From: Paenibacillus dendrobii
GTDB lineage: Bacteria > Bacillota > Bacilli > Paenibacillales > Paenibacillaceae
Direction: 5' to 3'
Length of the DNA: 64,000 nt
Assembly (NCBI RefSeq): GCF_009807035.1
Contig: NZ_WUBI01000005.1
Location: 1-64,000 of the forward strand
In this document: one piece after another, positions 1 to 8,519 of the stretch
How positions within the stretch are numbered: position 1 is the first letter of the stretch
Layout of the letters: the number at the start of each line of letters is the position of its first letter
Program-made: the position numbers and the translations under genes
The notes under the pieces: generated by a model
What the model saw: only the letters and a program-made list of their open reading frames with translations
Told to the model about the DNA's origin: nothing
Databases searched by the model: none

Positions 1-90
1 AAGCAAGCTTCTCATCAAGTCCGCTCGACTTGCATGTATTAGGCACGCCGCCAGCGTTCGTCCTGAGCCAGGATCAAACTCTCCAAGAAA
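1..90 (-). rRNA. rrs: 16S ribosomal RNA, 5' end only
   Basis: Read on the minus strand, this stretch begins with the universal 16S start (GAGTTTGATCCTGGCTCAG at about 81-63) and runs into the conserved sequence before variable region V1. Only about 90 bases are present; the rest of the gene lies beyond position 1. The 5' end is placed by comparison with the known Bacillus mature end and is accurate to a few bases. The leader and promoters lie at 91-444. Confidence 0.96.
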
Positions 91-311
91 GTTTGTAGCT
101 CATTTTGAAACTGACGAGATATAATGAATTTTTGAATGAGGAAAACCCCAATCAAAAACTTCATTACTTAAAAATCTCATTTACGCTCCACAGTTCGGGG
201 ACCGAACTGTGGAGCGTTTCGACTTCATGACTGAAGTCTGTATCTCACTCGTTGTTCAGTTTTCAAAGATCAAAGTCTTTCTTTCGTCCATCACCGCATC
301 TCAGCGGCAAC
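91..311 (-). ncRNA. rRNA operon leader with boxA-like motif and strong hairpin
   Basis: This is the transcribed leader between the rRNA promoters and 16S. It carries TGATCTTTGAAAACTGAACA (253-272), a motif typical of Bacillales rRNA leaders and spacers near the antitermination and processing elements. A perfect 16-bp inverted repeat with a 3-base loop lies at 183-217. A 7-bp stem (GACTTCA/TGAAGTC) lies just beside it, near 219-237. No coding potential is apparent. Confidence 0.7.
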
Positions 312-317
312 TTTTAT

Positions 318-346
318 AATATATCATGATTCCTAGAGATTAGCAA
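318..346 (-). promoter_or_regulatory. rRNA operon promoter P2 (proximal)
   Basis: On the minus strand, -35 TTGCTA (341-346) and -10 TATATT (318-323) are separated by exactly 17 bp. Expected transcription start is near 311, about 220 bases before 16S. The same -35 and -10 hexamers occur again about 97 bp upstream, giving the tandem layout usual for Bacillus rRNA operons. Confidence 0.75.
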
Positions 347-414
347 GCTTTTTTTCAAAACTTTTTTTCTCTTAATCTCATTCGGCTTTTAGTAGTTTTC
401 TTGGCCGGAATAAT

Positions 415-444
415 AATATACCATATGAACCAGTTATTTAGCAA
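415..444 (-). promoter_or_regulatory. rRNA operon promoter P1 (distal)
   Basis: On the minus strand, -35 TTGCTA (439-444) and -10 TATATT (415-420) are separated by 18 bp. The hexamers are identical to P2. The DNA just upstream (445-480) is very AT-rich, as expected of an UP element, though that role is inferred. Confidence 0.6.
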
Positions 445-495
445 GCATATTTTTAAATAATTATAGAACTTCTACTTTAGCGTTTAGGAACATGC

Positions 496-532
496 AAAAG
501 CAGACATACGACGTGTGGACGTATGTCTGCTT
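496..532 (-). terminator. terminator after the SafA-like gene
   Basis: A 13-bp perfect stem (498-510 with 520-532) and a 9-base loop are followed on the minus strand by a short T run. It lies just past the stop of the gene at 552-2297 and separates it from the rRNA promoters. Confidence 0.75.
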
Positions 533-551
533 CATCCTACTTATTTCATAT

Positions 552-2297
552 CTAACCTTTAATCCATGGATTCTTACGTTTGGATGAAACGACTTGTTTG
601 TGGGGTTTCTTAGAACCAACTTTTTCGCTGGCAGCCTTTGTGTTGTTTTTACTACTGCTCATTGTTTTAACTTTTTTAGCAGGCTCCTGTTGAGGCTCTT
701 CGACTCGATCTGCTGTTTCAAGAGAGTTACTCTGAACCTCTGCTGATTTTACACTGGCGGTATTCATGGCACCATCAGGCTGTGCCGATTGCGGAGGATA
801 TGCATATGCTTGAGCCCGGTCCCACTCTGGGTGTCCCATGCCTCCCCAGCCCGGAAAAGGCATATTCGGATCGTGATACGGCATATTCGGATCATGGCTG
901 TATGCGCCTAACTGAGAATTCGGGCCCGCTCCATAGTGCCCTACCATCGGCGCGGGATATGGATAACACCAGTCAGGGTGCATAAACTGTGGAAATGCTC
1001 CCGGATGATGATACATAGGCTCTACATAAGTCGGTTGCGGTGAATGGTAGGCAGGAGATACATCTGAACAACCACAAGGGTTATAAGGAAGATGCTGTGC
1101 ATGAACAGGTTCATAATACATTGGGGAGACGTTGGCGTGGTGGTAAGGCTGATTTGGCTGATAACTTACAGGAGATTGCATATTGGGTTCATAAGCGACG
1201 GGCGACTGGTGGTTCTCCCAATGGTTCTCACCCCACTGTCCAGCATCAGGCATCTGGGAGTACGGACTTACCCAGGACTGATTAGGCATACAATCTGCAT
1301 CCTCCGCCCCTTCTACAATACCTGGATAATGAGAGTTTCCTGGATACGGCATGTTGTTGTAAGTATGAGCAGACTGGACATGATCATCACAATACATATC
1401 GTGGAAGGAGCCTACTTCCTGGACAGGGGTCGGATAGTGCATAAAAGGATGGTGCGCTCCCCCCATAAAGTAATTGTCATCGCAGCCACAAGGCTCCTCG
1501 GCTACAGGCATGACATGCATAGGCTTATTCTCTGAAAGAGGCATAATGTTTGGCATTACGTTTGGCATAATGTTTGGCATTGTCATCTCAGGCATGACGT
1601 TTGGCTTTTCATTTGGTTTGATCATCTCAGGCATGACATTCGGCATCACGTTAGGCATGATCATTTCAGGCATGACATTTGGCATGACATTAGGCTTAAT
1701 CATTTCAGGCATAATGTTAGGGAGATTCGGCATCACATTGGGTACCGTAATCTCGGGCATCACATTCGCATTTGGCATCACATTTGGAAGTGGATGGTTA
1801 GGCATTTCAAGCTGCTGTGGCTGTACATTAATTGGAGCGGTGGCTTCCGCTTTGGGTGCAGTGATTTCTTCTTTAGGGCCAGTGAAGGCTTTACCACCCG
1901 GAAGTACTTTGTCATGATGGGCATTCGCATTGGCATTAGCATTTTCATTGGCGTTTGAATTCCCGCTGGTTTTGGGAATGTTTACAACCTCTCCAACCAA
2001 GAGGGCATTTGGATTTTTGAGCTGAGGATTGGCATCGATCATTTCCTTCAGCGATACTCCCCATGCTTTCGACAACTTCCAGAGACTATCACCCTGTTTG
2101 ACGACATGCTTATGAATAATTTGATCATTGCTTGGCACCTGCACCGGCTCTGCGGGAATTTTCACCTTTTGTCCGATTTGCAGCTGGTTGGGATCGGAAA
2201 TTTGAGGATTAGCGTCGATGATTTTTTGCAGAGGAACATCATACTTTTTGGAAAGCTCATATAAAGTGTCGCCATTTTTCACGATGTGTATCTTCAC
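552..2297 (-). CDS. safA: SafA-like LysM spore coat/cortex morphogenetic protein
   Basis: The 581-residue protein has two N-terminal LysM domains (about residues 2-48 and 62-108), which bind peptidoglycan. An Asn/Ala tract (about 114-126) and a proline/methionine repeat built on PNVMP (about 171-263) follow. The rest is rich in Tyr, Pro, His and Gln with two PCGC motifs, and the C-terminus is basic. This layout matches the SafA/ExsA family, which sits at the cortex-coat interface of the forespore and works with SpoVID, also encoded here (33487-34776). B. subtilis SafA is shorter and has one LysM. The start is GTG with AGGAGG ten bases upstream. No sigma-E promoter could be placed with confidence. 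The family call is good; the exact orthology to SafA is inferred. Confidence 0.7.
   Translation of the reverse strand: MKIHIVKNGDTLYELSKKYDVPLQKIIDANPQISDPNQLQIGQKVKIPAEPVQVPSNDQIIHKHVVKQGDSLWKLSKAWGVSLKEMIDANPQLKNPNALLVGEVVNIPKTSGNSNANENANANANAHHDKVLPGGKAFTGPKEEITAPKAEATAPINVQPQQLEMPNHPLPNVMPNANVMPEITVPNVMPNLPNIMPEMIKPNVMPNVMPEMIMPNVMPNVMPEMIKPNEKPNVMPEMTMPNIMPNVMPNIMPLSENKPMHVMPVAEEPCGCDDNYFMGGAHHPFMHYPTPVQEVGSFHDMYCDDHVQSAHTYNNMPYPGNSHYPGIVEGAEDADCMPNQSWVSPYSQMPDAGQWGENHWENHQSPVAYEPNMQSPVSYQPNQPYHHANVSPMYYEPVHAQHLPYNPCGCSDVSPAYHSPQPTYVEPMYHHPGAFPQFMHPDWCYPYPAPMVGHYGAGPNSQLGAYSHDPNMPYHDPNMPFPGWGGMGHPEWDRAQAYAYPPQSAQPDGAMNTASVKSAEVQSNSLETADRVEEPQQEPAKKVKTMSSSKNNTKAASEKVGSKKPHKQVVSSKRKNPWIKG
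1509..1787 (-). repeat. degenerate repeat encoding PNVMP units in the SafA-like gene
   Basis: About a dozen copies of the five-residue unit PN(V/I)MP are interspersed with EMI, EMT, EIT and KPN linkers, giving a higher-order period near 30 bp. The codons vary between copies, so the repeat is conserved as protein more than as DNA. Length variation between strains would be expected. Confidence 0.75.
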
Positions 2298-2393
2298 GCG
2301 GCAAATACCTCCTAAACTTCTTATAGGCGCATAAATCGTCCGCCTTCGTTACTACATCTTATGCACAGGATAGGCGGATGACATCCCTAATGA

Positions 2394-2433
2394 CAAAAAA
2401 ATCCTTTCATGAGCTTGTCATGAAAGGATTTTC
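2394..2433 (-). terminator. terminator of the hom-thr-phe-ilvE operon
   Basis: The minus strand reads a 12-bp perfect stem (2401-2412 with 2418-2429), a 5-base loop and a run of seven or more T. It lies 33 bases past the ilvE stop. Confidence 0.85.
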
Positions 2434-2466
2434 CGGGAACCTGCACGCTCGATCCGGGCCAATTGC

Positions 2467-3351
2467 TTATGCTTCCCAGACTTTATAACCATCCTGAGTT
2501 ACCGCTTTGCGGAATTCTTCGAGCAATTTCAACGTAATAGGACCTGCGTGACCTTCACCGATCACACGTCCGTCAATTTCGCGGGCTGCAATAACTTCCG
2601 CTGCCGTCCCCGTGAAGAATACTTCATCGGCAATATATACATCATGCATGGTGAATGGCTCTTCCTTCAGCTTGTAGCCCAACTTCTCGCACAGCTCGAT
2701 AATCGCCAGACGTGTAATGCCCTCTAGAGCGCCTAGATAGCACGGCGGAGTGTATACGACACCCTTTTTAACCAGGAATATGTTATCGCCGGAACCTTCA
2801 GTCACGTAACCCTGTGCGTTCAGCATAATAGCTTCGTCAGCTTCAGCGAGATTCGACTGGATCTTCACCAGGATATTGTTCAAATAGTTCAGAGATTTAA
2901 TCTTCGGATTCAAGGCATCCGGTAGATTGCGGCGCTGGGAAACCGAAACCGCGCGCAGTCCCTTCAAATAAGCTTCTTCCGAGTAGATAGCAAGCTGTTC
3001 CACGATAACAAGCACCGTCGGTTTCGGACAGCGTCTTGGGTCGAGCCCCAAATTGCCGGCCCCGCGGGACACAACCAGACGAATATAACCGTTTCTCATC
3101 TCATTGCGGCGAATTGTTTCTGCCATGACTTCGCGCATTTCCTCAAAAGACAGCGGAATGACAAGGTCGATGGATTTGGCGGAATCGTAAAGACGTTCCA
3201 AATGCTCGTCACATTTAAAAATATTTCCCTCATAAATCCGGATTCCTTCAAAAATACCATCGCCATACAAAAATCCATGGTCAAAAACGGATACCTTTGC
3301 GTTCTCTTTCGTAACGAATTCTCCATCCAGATAGATCCACTGCTCTGACAT
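2467..3351 (-). CDS. ilvE: branched-chain amino acid aminotransferase
   Basis: A fold-type IV PLP aminotransferase of 294 residues. It transfers the amino group between glutamate and the 2-oxo acids of valine, leucine and isoleucine. The motifs seen are FDHGFLYGDGIFEGI (about 23-37), the PLP lysine in IKSLNYLNN (K152) and the cofactor loop EGSGDN (185-190). Length is normal for the family. The ATG start has GGAGG upstream and lies 3 bases after the pheA stop, so it is the last gene of the operon. Joining it to threonine-pathway genes makes sense because threonine feeds isoleucine synthesis. A D-amino-acid transaminase shares this fold, but the motifs favour IlvE. Confidence 0.92.
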   Translation of the reverse strand: MSEQWIYLDGEFVTKENAKVSVFDHGFLYGDGIFEGIRIYEGNIFKCDEHLERLYDSAKSIDLVIPLSFEEMREVMAETIRRNEMRNGYIRLVVSRGAGNLGLDPRRCPKPTVLVIVEQLAIYSEEAYLKGLRAVSVSQRRNLPDALNPKIKSLNYLNNILVKIQSNLAEADEAIMLNAQGYVTEGSGDNIFLVKKGVVYTPPCYLGALEGITRLAIIELCEKLGYKLKEEPFTMHDVYIADEVFFTGTAAEVIAAREIDGRVIGEGHAGPITLKLLEEFRKAVTQDGYKVWEA

Positions 3352-3354
3352 TAA

Positions 3355-4245
3355 CTACTGCACCTCCGAAATTAGTTGCTGATAAGTATAGCTAGGATAT
3401 GATCCCAAAACACGTACCTGACAGCCAAGAGCCTCGATTTCCTCAATCGCCGCAGTCAGGAGGACGGAATCCACCGATTCAAGCACATCAATATAAAAAT
3501 AATAACTGCCAAGCTTTTTCTTCGTCGGACGGGACTCGATGCGAGACAAGTTTAACCGTCTCCATGCAAAAGTTGCGAGAACCTGGTGAAGCGCTCCGGC
3601 AAAATCCTCCGGCAACGTAACCAGGACACTTGTTTTCATTTGCTTGACGGGCTGCGGCACCTTAGAGAGTCCTTCTTGGCCAATCAGGATGAACCGCGTG
3701 TAATTATTGTCATGATCCGTCACTTTTTCAGCCAAAATGTCCAGCTTGTGGGTAGCCGCGCCCAACGTTGTTCCGATAGCAGCCAGTCCTTGACCTGGAT
3801 TTGCTTTTACGATCCCTACAGCTTCCGTGGTACTGCCCGCATTCACCAGCTCTGCCTGCGGGGCATACTTACGTATAAACTGTTGGCACTGAGCCATCGC
3901 TACAGGGTGGGAGAGTATTTGTTGAATTCGGGTGAAATCCACATCCCCGGACTCTGAAATAAACTCCTCACGATCCCCGATTAAATTTTGTATAGAAGGA
4001 TACACCCATTCGATTTGCATCGGGATATCCACTTCGTTAACGAGCCAATCCATATGAAGACTAACGGATCCTTCAATGGTATTTTCAATCGGAATGACGC
4101 TGTAATCCGTTTTCCCATGTACCGTCGACAAAAATACATCTGAAATCAGCTTGTGGTATACCAGTTCAACCTGCTCATCCCCAAGCAACTGTACGACGGC
4201 CTCATGCGACACCGACCCTTCAGGCAATAATGCAATTCTTTTCAT
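3355..4245 (-). CDS. pheA: prephenate dehydratase
   Basis: A 296-residue protein that converts prephenate to phenylpyruvate, the committed step to phenylalanine. The catalytic domain fills about residues 1-190 and contains the TRF motif (NNYTRFILIG). A C-terminal ACT domain with the ESRP phenylalanine-binding motif (about 207-285) implies feedback inhibition by phenylalanine. There is no chorismate mutase domain, as in B. subtilis PheA. The ATG start overlaps the thrB stop by four bases (ATGA), showing translational coupling. Confidence 0.95.
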   Translation of the reverse strand: MKRIALLPEGSVSHEAVVQLLGDEQVELVYHKLISDVFLSTVHGKTDYSVIPIENTIEGSVSLHMDWLVNEVDIPMQIEWVYPSIQNLIGDREEFISESGDVDFTRIQQILSHPVAMAQCQQFIRKYAPQAELVNAGSTTEAVGIVKANPGQGLAAIGTTLGAATHKLDILAEKVTDHDNNYTRFILIGQEGLSKVPQPVKQMKTSVLVTLPEDFAGALHQVLATFAWRRLNLSRIESRPTKKKLGSYYFYIDVLESVDSVLLTAAIEEIEALGCQVRVLGSYPSYTYQQLISEVQ

Positions 4246-5210
4246 GCTTTTACTTCCCCTTTTATGAGTTCCAAGAATGAGCCAGACGACATATTGCCGA
4301 TCAGCTGAGCCCCTTCGGATGACGGGTTCAGCCAGCGGGCAGTCGCGCGAATGCCCTTGGCCTTCATCGTATTCAGGAGGTAGGCCTCCAGTTCCTTTTT
4401 CCGGTCTGAATGACGGTCAACCAATGCAAGAAGCGTTGGTCCCGCGCCGCTAAGCGCAATACCCAAAGCGCCGTGCTGAACGGCCTCTTTCAGAATCTCA
4501 GCCATCCCAGGGACGAGATTAGCCCGATACGGCTGATGCAAACGGTCAGACATCGTTCTCTGGATTAGATCCAGTCTTCCTTGGGCCAATGCCGCCACAA
4601 GCAATGAGGATCTGCTGATATTAAACACCGCGTCCTGGCGGCTGATCTGAGCTGGCAGCACTTTTCTTGCTTCGGAGGTCGACAATTGAAAATCCGGAAT
4701 GACGACCAACACTTCCAAGTCCTCATGCGGCTCCATACGGATATAATCTGCATGCAGCCCATCCCATACCGCGGTAATGATTCCGCCGAATAACGAAGCA
4801 CCGACATTATCAGGATGATCTTCAATGGCCGTCGCCATGTTGAAAAGCTTCGCTTCCGAAAGCGGAGAACCAATCAAAGCGTTCGCCGCGAACAGCGCGC
4901 CTACAATAGCCGATGCACTACTGCCTAACCCCCGCGTCAGCGGAATGTCGGAATACATGGATATTTCAAGCTCAGGTATATGGACTCCAGCTTCGCGAAA
5001 TACCATCTGAGCCACCTTGTAGACCAAATTGCTCTTATCCGTAGGTATGCCTTCCATTTGGCTGCCGTACAAGCGGATCATGGTTTCCTGCGAAGACTTC
5101 ATTCCGATCCATGCGTATATAGACAAGGCCATGCCGAGCGTATCAAATCCGGGGCCGAGATTCGCGGTGCTTGCAGGTATTCTCACATATACGCCTTCCG
5201 GTTTGATCAT
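4242..5210 (-). CDS. thrB: homoserine kinase
   Basis: A GHMP-family kinase of 322 residues that phosphorylates homoserine for threonine synthesis. N-terminal PASTANLGPGFDTLG and the ATP loop PLTRGLGSSASAIVG (about 90-104) are clear, as is the GHMP C-terminal glycine motif (LSGAGPT). The start overlaps the thrC stop by four bases, and its own stop overlaps pheA, so thrC-thrB-pheA are tightly coupled. Confidence 0.95.
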   Translation of the reverse strand: MIKPEGVYVRIPASTANLGPGFDTLGMALSIYAWIGMKSSQETMIRLYGSQMEGIPTDKSNLVYKVAQMVFREAGVHIPELEISMYSDIPLTRGLGSSASAIVGALFAANALIGSPLSEAKLFNMATAIEDHPDNVGASLFGGIITAVWDGLHADYIRMEPHEDLEVLVVIPDFQLSTSEARKVLPAQISRQDAVFNISRSSLLVAALAQGRLDLIQRTMSDRLHQPYRANLVPGMAEILKEAVQHGALGIALSGAGPTLLALVDRHSDRKKELEAYLLNTMKAKGIRATARWLNPSSEGAQLIGNMSSGSFLELIKGEVKA

Positions 5211-6277
5211 GCCCCGGCCTCTTCCAACTTCGCGATGGCCTCCATTACCGCTGCTTCGGTATCCGGTACCACAAGAGGATCCGCGTTAACTGTCTTCAGA
5301 GCGACATTCGGATCCTTCAACCCGTTGCCCGTCAGGACACACACGACGGACTCCCCGCCTTGGAAATAACCTTCTCGTTTCAATTTCAACACGCCAGCGA
5401 TGGAAGCTGCTGAAGCAGGTTCAGCAAAAACACCCTCACGGGATGCAATCATGCGGTAAGCCGTCAAAATTTCGTCATCCGTTACATAATTAATCTGCCC
5501 GCCTGATTCCTCGGCAGCTGCAACTGCTGTTTTCCAGCTGGCAGGGTTGCCGATGCGGATCGCCGTAGCGATGGTTTCAGGCTCGAGAATCGGTTCGCCT
5601 TTGACGATTGCCATGGCGCCTTCCGCTTCAAATCCAACCATTTTCGGCAGGGATGAAGCTTTGCCTGCTTCATGGTACTCCTTGAAACCCTTCCAGTAAG
5701 CCGAGATATTGCCGGCATTTCCGACAGGAATCGCAAGCACGTCAGGGGCTTTGCCCAGCTGATCAACCACTTCAAATGCGGCTGTCTTCTGTCCTTCAAT
5801 GCGGTATGGGTTAACCGAGTTCACAAGCGTGATCGGATGCTTCGCCGTAATTTCGCGGACGATCTCCAAAGCACGGTCAAAGTTGCCCTCGATGGCAATA
5901 ACCTTTGCTCCGTAGATCATGGCCTGGGCCAGTTTGCCTAGCGCAATATTATTGTTCGGAATCAGCACGATGCAGTTCAGCCCGGCTCTGGCGGCATATG
6001 CCGCTGCAGCTGCAGAAGTATTGCCGGTGGAAGCACACATAATCGTACGGCTACCTTCTTCAATCGCCTTGGCAACGGCCATAACCATACCCCGGTCCTT
6101 AAAAGACCCCGTCGGATTCAGTCCTTCATATTTGAAATACAGATCAAGCCCCAATTCCTCCGAGAGATTCTCCGCACGGATCAGCGGCGTATTGCCTTCC
6201 TTCAGGGTAAGCAAAGGCGTTTTTTCATTCACTGGCAGGTACGATTTGTAAGTTTGAAGTAGTCCTTGGTATGACAT
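5207..6277 (-). CDS. thrC: threonine synthase
   Basis: A fold-type II PLP enzyme of 356 residues that turns O-phosphohomoserine into threonine. The PLP lysine lies in GSFKDRG (K60), and a glycine-rich phosphate loop (VGNAGNISA, about 190) follows. The short form resembles B. subtilis ThrC. The ATG start has AAAGGAG upstream. A 129-base gap separates it from hom; no terminator is seen there, so read-through from hom is expected. Confidence 0.95.
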   Translation of the reverse strand: MSYQGLLQTYKSYLPVNEKTPLLTLKEGNTPLIRAENLSEELGLDLYFKYEGLNPTGSFKDRGMVMAVAKAIEEGSRTIMCASTGNTSAAAAAYAARAGLNCIVLIPNNNIALGKLAQAMIYGAKVIAIEGNFDRALEIVREITAKHPITLVNSVNPYRIEGQKTAAFEVVDQLGKAPDVLAIPVGNAGNISAYWKGFKEYHEAGKASSLPKMVGFEAEGAMAIVKGEPILEPETIATAIRIGNPASWKTAVAAAEESGGQINYVTDDEILTAYRMIASREGVFAEPASAASIAGVLKLKREGYFQGGESVVCVLTGNGLKDPNVALKTVNADPLVVPDTEAAVMEAIAKLEEAGA

Positions 6278-6406
6278 GGGTATGGCTCCTTTTCACTTTA
6301 TATATAGATAATTTGAAATAAAGAAAACACTCATCTTCTCATCGAAAACAGGGCCAATCATGAGAATGGCGGATCAAGCTTTATTTCATTTTATAATCGC
6401 AGGCAT

Positions 6407-7693
6407 TTATCCCTCTACACGGTATACACTCTTAATTTTGCGAATGACCGAAAGCCCTTCGAAATGTTGGAGAACTTTGTCCATGCTCGTTTTAGTTGCA
6501 TTATGCGTGACGATAATGATTTCCGCTTCCGGATTCAGCTCATTTGGCTGTTGTACCACCGATTCCAGACTGACCCCAAACTCAGCAAACACCTGGGTAA
6601 TTTGGGCAAGCACACCCGCTTTGTCATCCACATGCAGCAGAATGAAGTTTTTGAAGGAAATTTGATCGTCGCTCTTCAACTTCTTCTGTTTATAAGGGAC
6701 GATGGCCTTCAGACCATTTACGCCCAGCTTCAGATTCTTGATAACTGCAATCAAATCCGCCACTACGGAAGTTGCCGTTGGCATTTCGCCTGCGCCGGCA
6801 CCATAGAACATCGTCTCTCCTACAGCCTCGCCATAGACGTAAACGGCATTAAATACACCATTCACAGAGGCGATCGGATGGCCTTTGCGCACCATGGTAG
6901 GCTGAACGCTGATACTCACATGATCATCTTCGCGGTCGGCTATGCCGAGTAGCTTCATCTCATATCCGAGACGTTTAGCATAGGTGATGTCTTCCTTCGA
7001 CACTTGAGAAATGCCGCGAACGCTGACATCTTTCAGTTCCACATTGGTGCGGAAGCCAAGCGTGCCGAGAATGGCCATTTTACGAGCAGCATCCAGTCCT
7101 TCCACGTCGGAGGTTGGATCAGCCTCTGCATAACCCAGTTTCTGTGCCTCTTCGAGAACAGCCTCGTACGATGCACCTTCCTGGCTCATTTTCGTTAAAA
7201 TAAAATTGGTCGTTCCGTTCACGATCCCCATAATTTTCAAAATGCGGTCTGACGAGAATCCCTCAATCAAGGTCCGGATAATAGGAATGCCGCCGGCAAC
7301 GCTGGCCTCATAGAATACATCGCATTGTTTTTCCTGAGCCTTGGCTAAAATCTCAGATCCATGAAGAGCCATGAGATCCTTATTAGCGGTGACGATATGC
7401 TTGCCGCGCTCCAAAGCTTCTAGAATATATGCCTTGGTATGTTCAATGCCGCCCATGACCTCGACGATCACATCAATTTCCGGATCGCGGATCACATCCC
7501 AAGGATCTTCTGTCAGCTTGCTTTTGTCCACGTTGATGCTGCGGGTCTTGTCGCTGTTTTTCACGGCAATTTTCTCAATAATGATGGGAGAGCCCACTTG
7601 ACTGCTCAAGTCCTCTTGATGCCCTTCCACAATCCGTACGACGCCTGTACCCACAGTTCCCAGACCCAATAAACCTACTTTTACCGGTTTCAT
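6407..7693 (-). CDS. hom: homoserine dehydrogenase
   Basis: Reduces aspartate semialdehyde to homoserine, the branch point to threonine and methionine. The N-terminal NAD(P) fold begins GLLGLGTVGTG, the catalytic domain follows, and a C-terminal ACT domain (about the last 80 residues) suggests threonine feedback. The frame stays open to a GTG at 7741, but AGGAGG lies just before the ATG at 7693 and family proteins start there, giving 428 residues. That choice leaves 47 bases after the upstream ACT-domain gene. Confidence 0.95.
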   Translation of the reverse strand: MKPVKVGLLGLGTVGTGVVRIVEGHQEDLSSQVGSPIIIEKIAVKNSDKTRSINVDKSKLTEDPWDVIRDPEIDVIVEVMGGIEHTKAYILEALERGKHIVTANKDLMALHGSEILAKAQEKQCDVFYEASVAGGIPIIRTLIEGFSSDRILKIMGIVNGTTNFILTKMSQEGASYEAVLEEAQKLGYAEADPTSDVEGLDAARKMAILGTLGFRTNVELKDVSVRGISQVSKEDITYAKRLGYEMKLLGIADREDDHVSISVQPTMVRKGHPIASVNGVFNAVYVYGEAVGETMFYGAGAGEMPTATSVVADLIAVIKNLKLGVNGLKAIVPYKQKKLKSDDQISFKNFILLHVDDKAGVLAQITQVFAEFGVSLESVVQQPNELNPEAEIIIVTHNATKTSMDKVLQHFEGLSVIRKIKSVYRVEG

Positions 7694-7740
7694 TCCCTTA
7701 CCTCCTATTTCGTCTGTTACATTCTCTTTCTTTTTCGCCA

Positions 7741-8178
7741 CTAGCCTTGGCCGATGAGGTTTGCACGCTTGACACCTGCGCAGTCACGCAAGTTTTCCAG
7801 CATATCTCCCAGTTCGTCGCTCATTCTGGAGACCTCGACGGATATCACGACATTCGCAATCCCTTGCAGCGGTATGCTCTGGTGAATCGTCAACACGTTA
7901 CCGCCAAAGCCAGCAACGAGACTTAATACCTTGGAAAGCATCCCCGAGCGGTGTTCCATGTCAATGGAGATCGTAACGATACGTTCTCTTTCCAGTTGGT
8001 TGATCAGATGAATGCCATCTTTATATTTGTAAAATGCACTGCGGCTCATTCCAACCTGCTCCACAGCTTCATGCACCGTCTTCGCGTCACCGGCCGCAAG
8101 CAGCTGCTTTACCTGCATGGTTTTCACCACGGCTTCCGGTAAAATATCTTCACGGACCAAATAATAGCGTTCTTTCAC
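7741..8178 (-). CDS. pheB: ACT domain-containing protein (PheB/UPF0735 family)
   Basis: A 145-residue protein with an N-terminal helical, HTH-like part (MSRSAFYKYKDGI, about 44-56) and a C-terminal ACT domain (about 68-140). In B. subtilis the homologue lies between obg and pheA, as here. ACT domains bind amino acids, so a regulatory role in this operon is plausible but unproved. The older name PheB (chorismate mutase) is not supported by any catalytic motif I can see. The start is GTG with GGAGAGG upstream. It is the first gene behind the promoter at 8221-8249. Confidence 0.85.
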   Translation of the reverse strand: MKERYYLVREDILPEAVVKTMQVKQLLAAGDAKTVHEAVEQVGMSRSAFYKYKDGIHLINQLERERIVTISIDMEHRSGMLSKVLSLVAGFGGNVLTIHQSIPLQGIANVVISVEVSRMSDELGDMLENLRDCAGVKRANLIGQG

Positions 8179-8220
8179 GAACGTCCTCTCCTCAAAGACT
8201 GATGTTTTTATATAGTGGAC

Positions 8221-8249
8221 ATTATAAAGAATTGTACAGGATGGGTCAA
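8221..8249 (-). promoter_or_regulatory. sigma-A promoter of the ACT-hom-thrCB-pheA-ilvE operon
   Basis: -35 TTGACC (8244-8249) and a perfect -10 TATAAT (8221-8226) with 17-bp spacing on the minus strand. The leader is short (about 35 bases) and holds no T-box or attenuator that I can see. The 220 bases between this promoter and the obgE terminator hold nothing recognisable. Confidence 0.88.
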
Positions 8250-8472
8250 TAGATTTGAGCCTTTTTGTACCAAAGAATCAAAGGTAAACGCTTACGGAGT
8301 GAATTCGCAAGTAAAACGTCATTTGAAGAGGTTATTTCACGGCGGAAGAACGAATTCCGTGTCCATGCACTCCGGTTATGTATGATTCCATTTTCGTTTG
8401 AATGCGTACATATGCTTGATTTAATTATAGAATGGGTCCAGCTTCGCTGAAATTTTTAAATTCTATCATCTT

Positions 8473-8512
8473 AAAAAAGCCGTCCAGGTGCCGGAATGCA
8501 CCTTAAACGGCT
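8473..8512 (-). terminator. terminator after obgE
   Basis: A 14-bp imperfect stem (8478-8491 with 8498-8512) is followed by six T on the minus strand, just past the obgE stop. It isolates spo0B-obgE from the downstream amino-acid operon. Confidence 0.85.
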
Positions 8513-8519
8513 TCTCATT

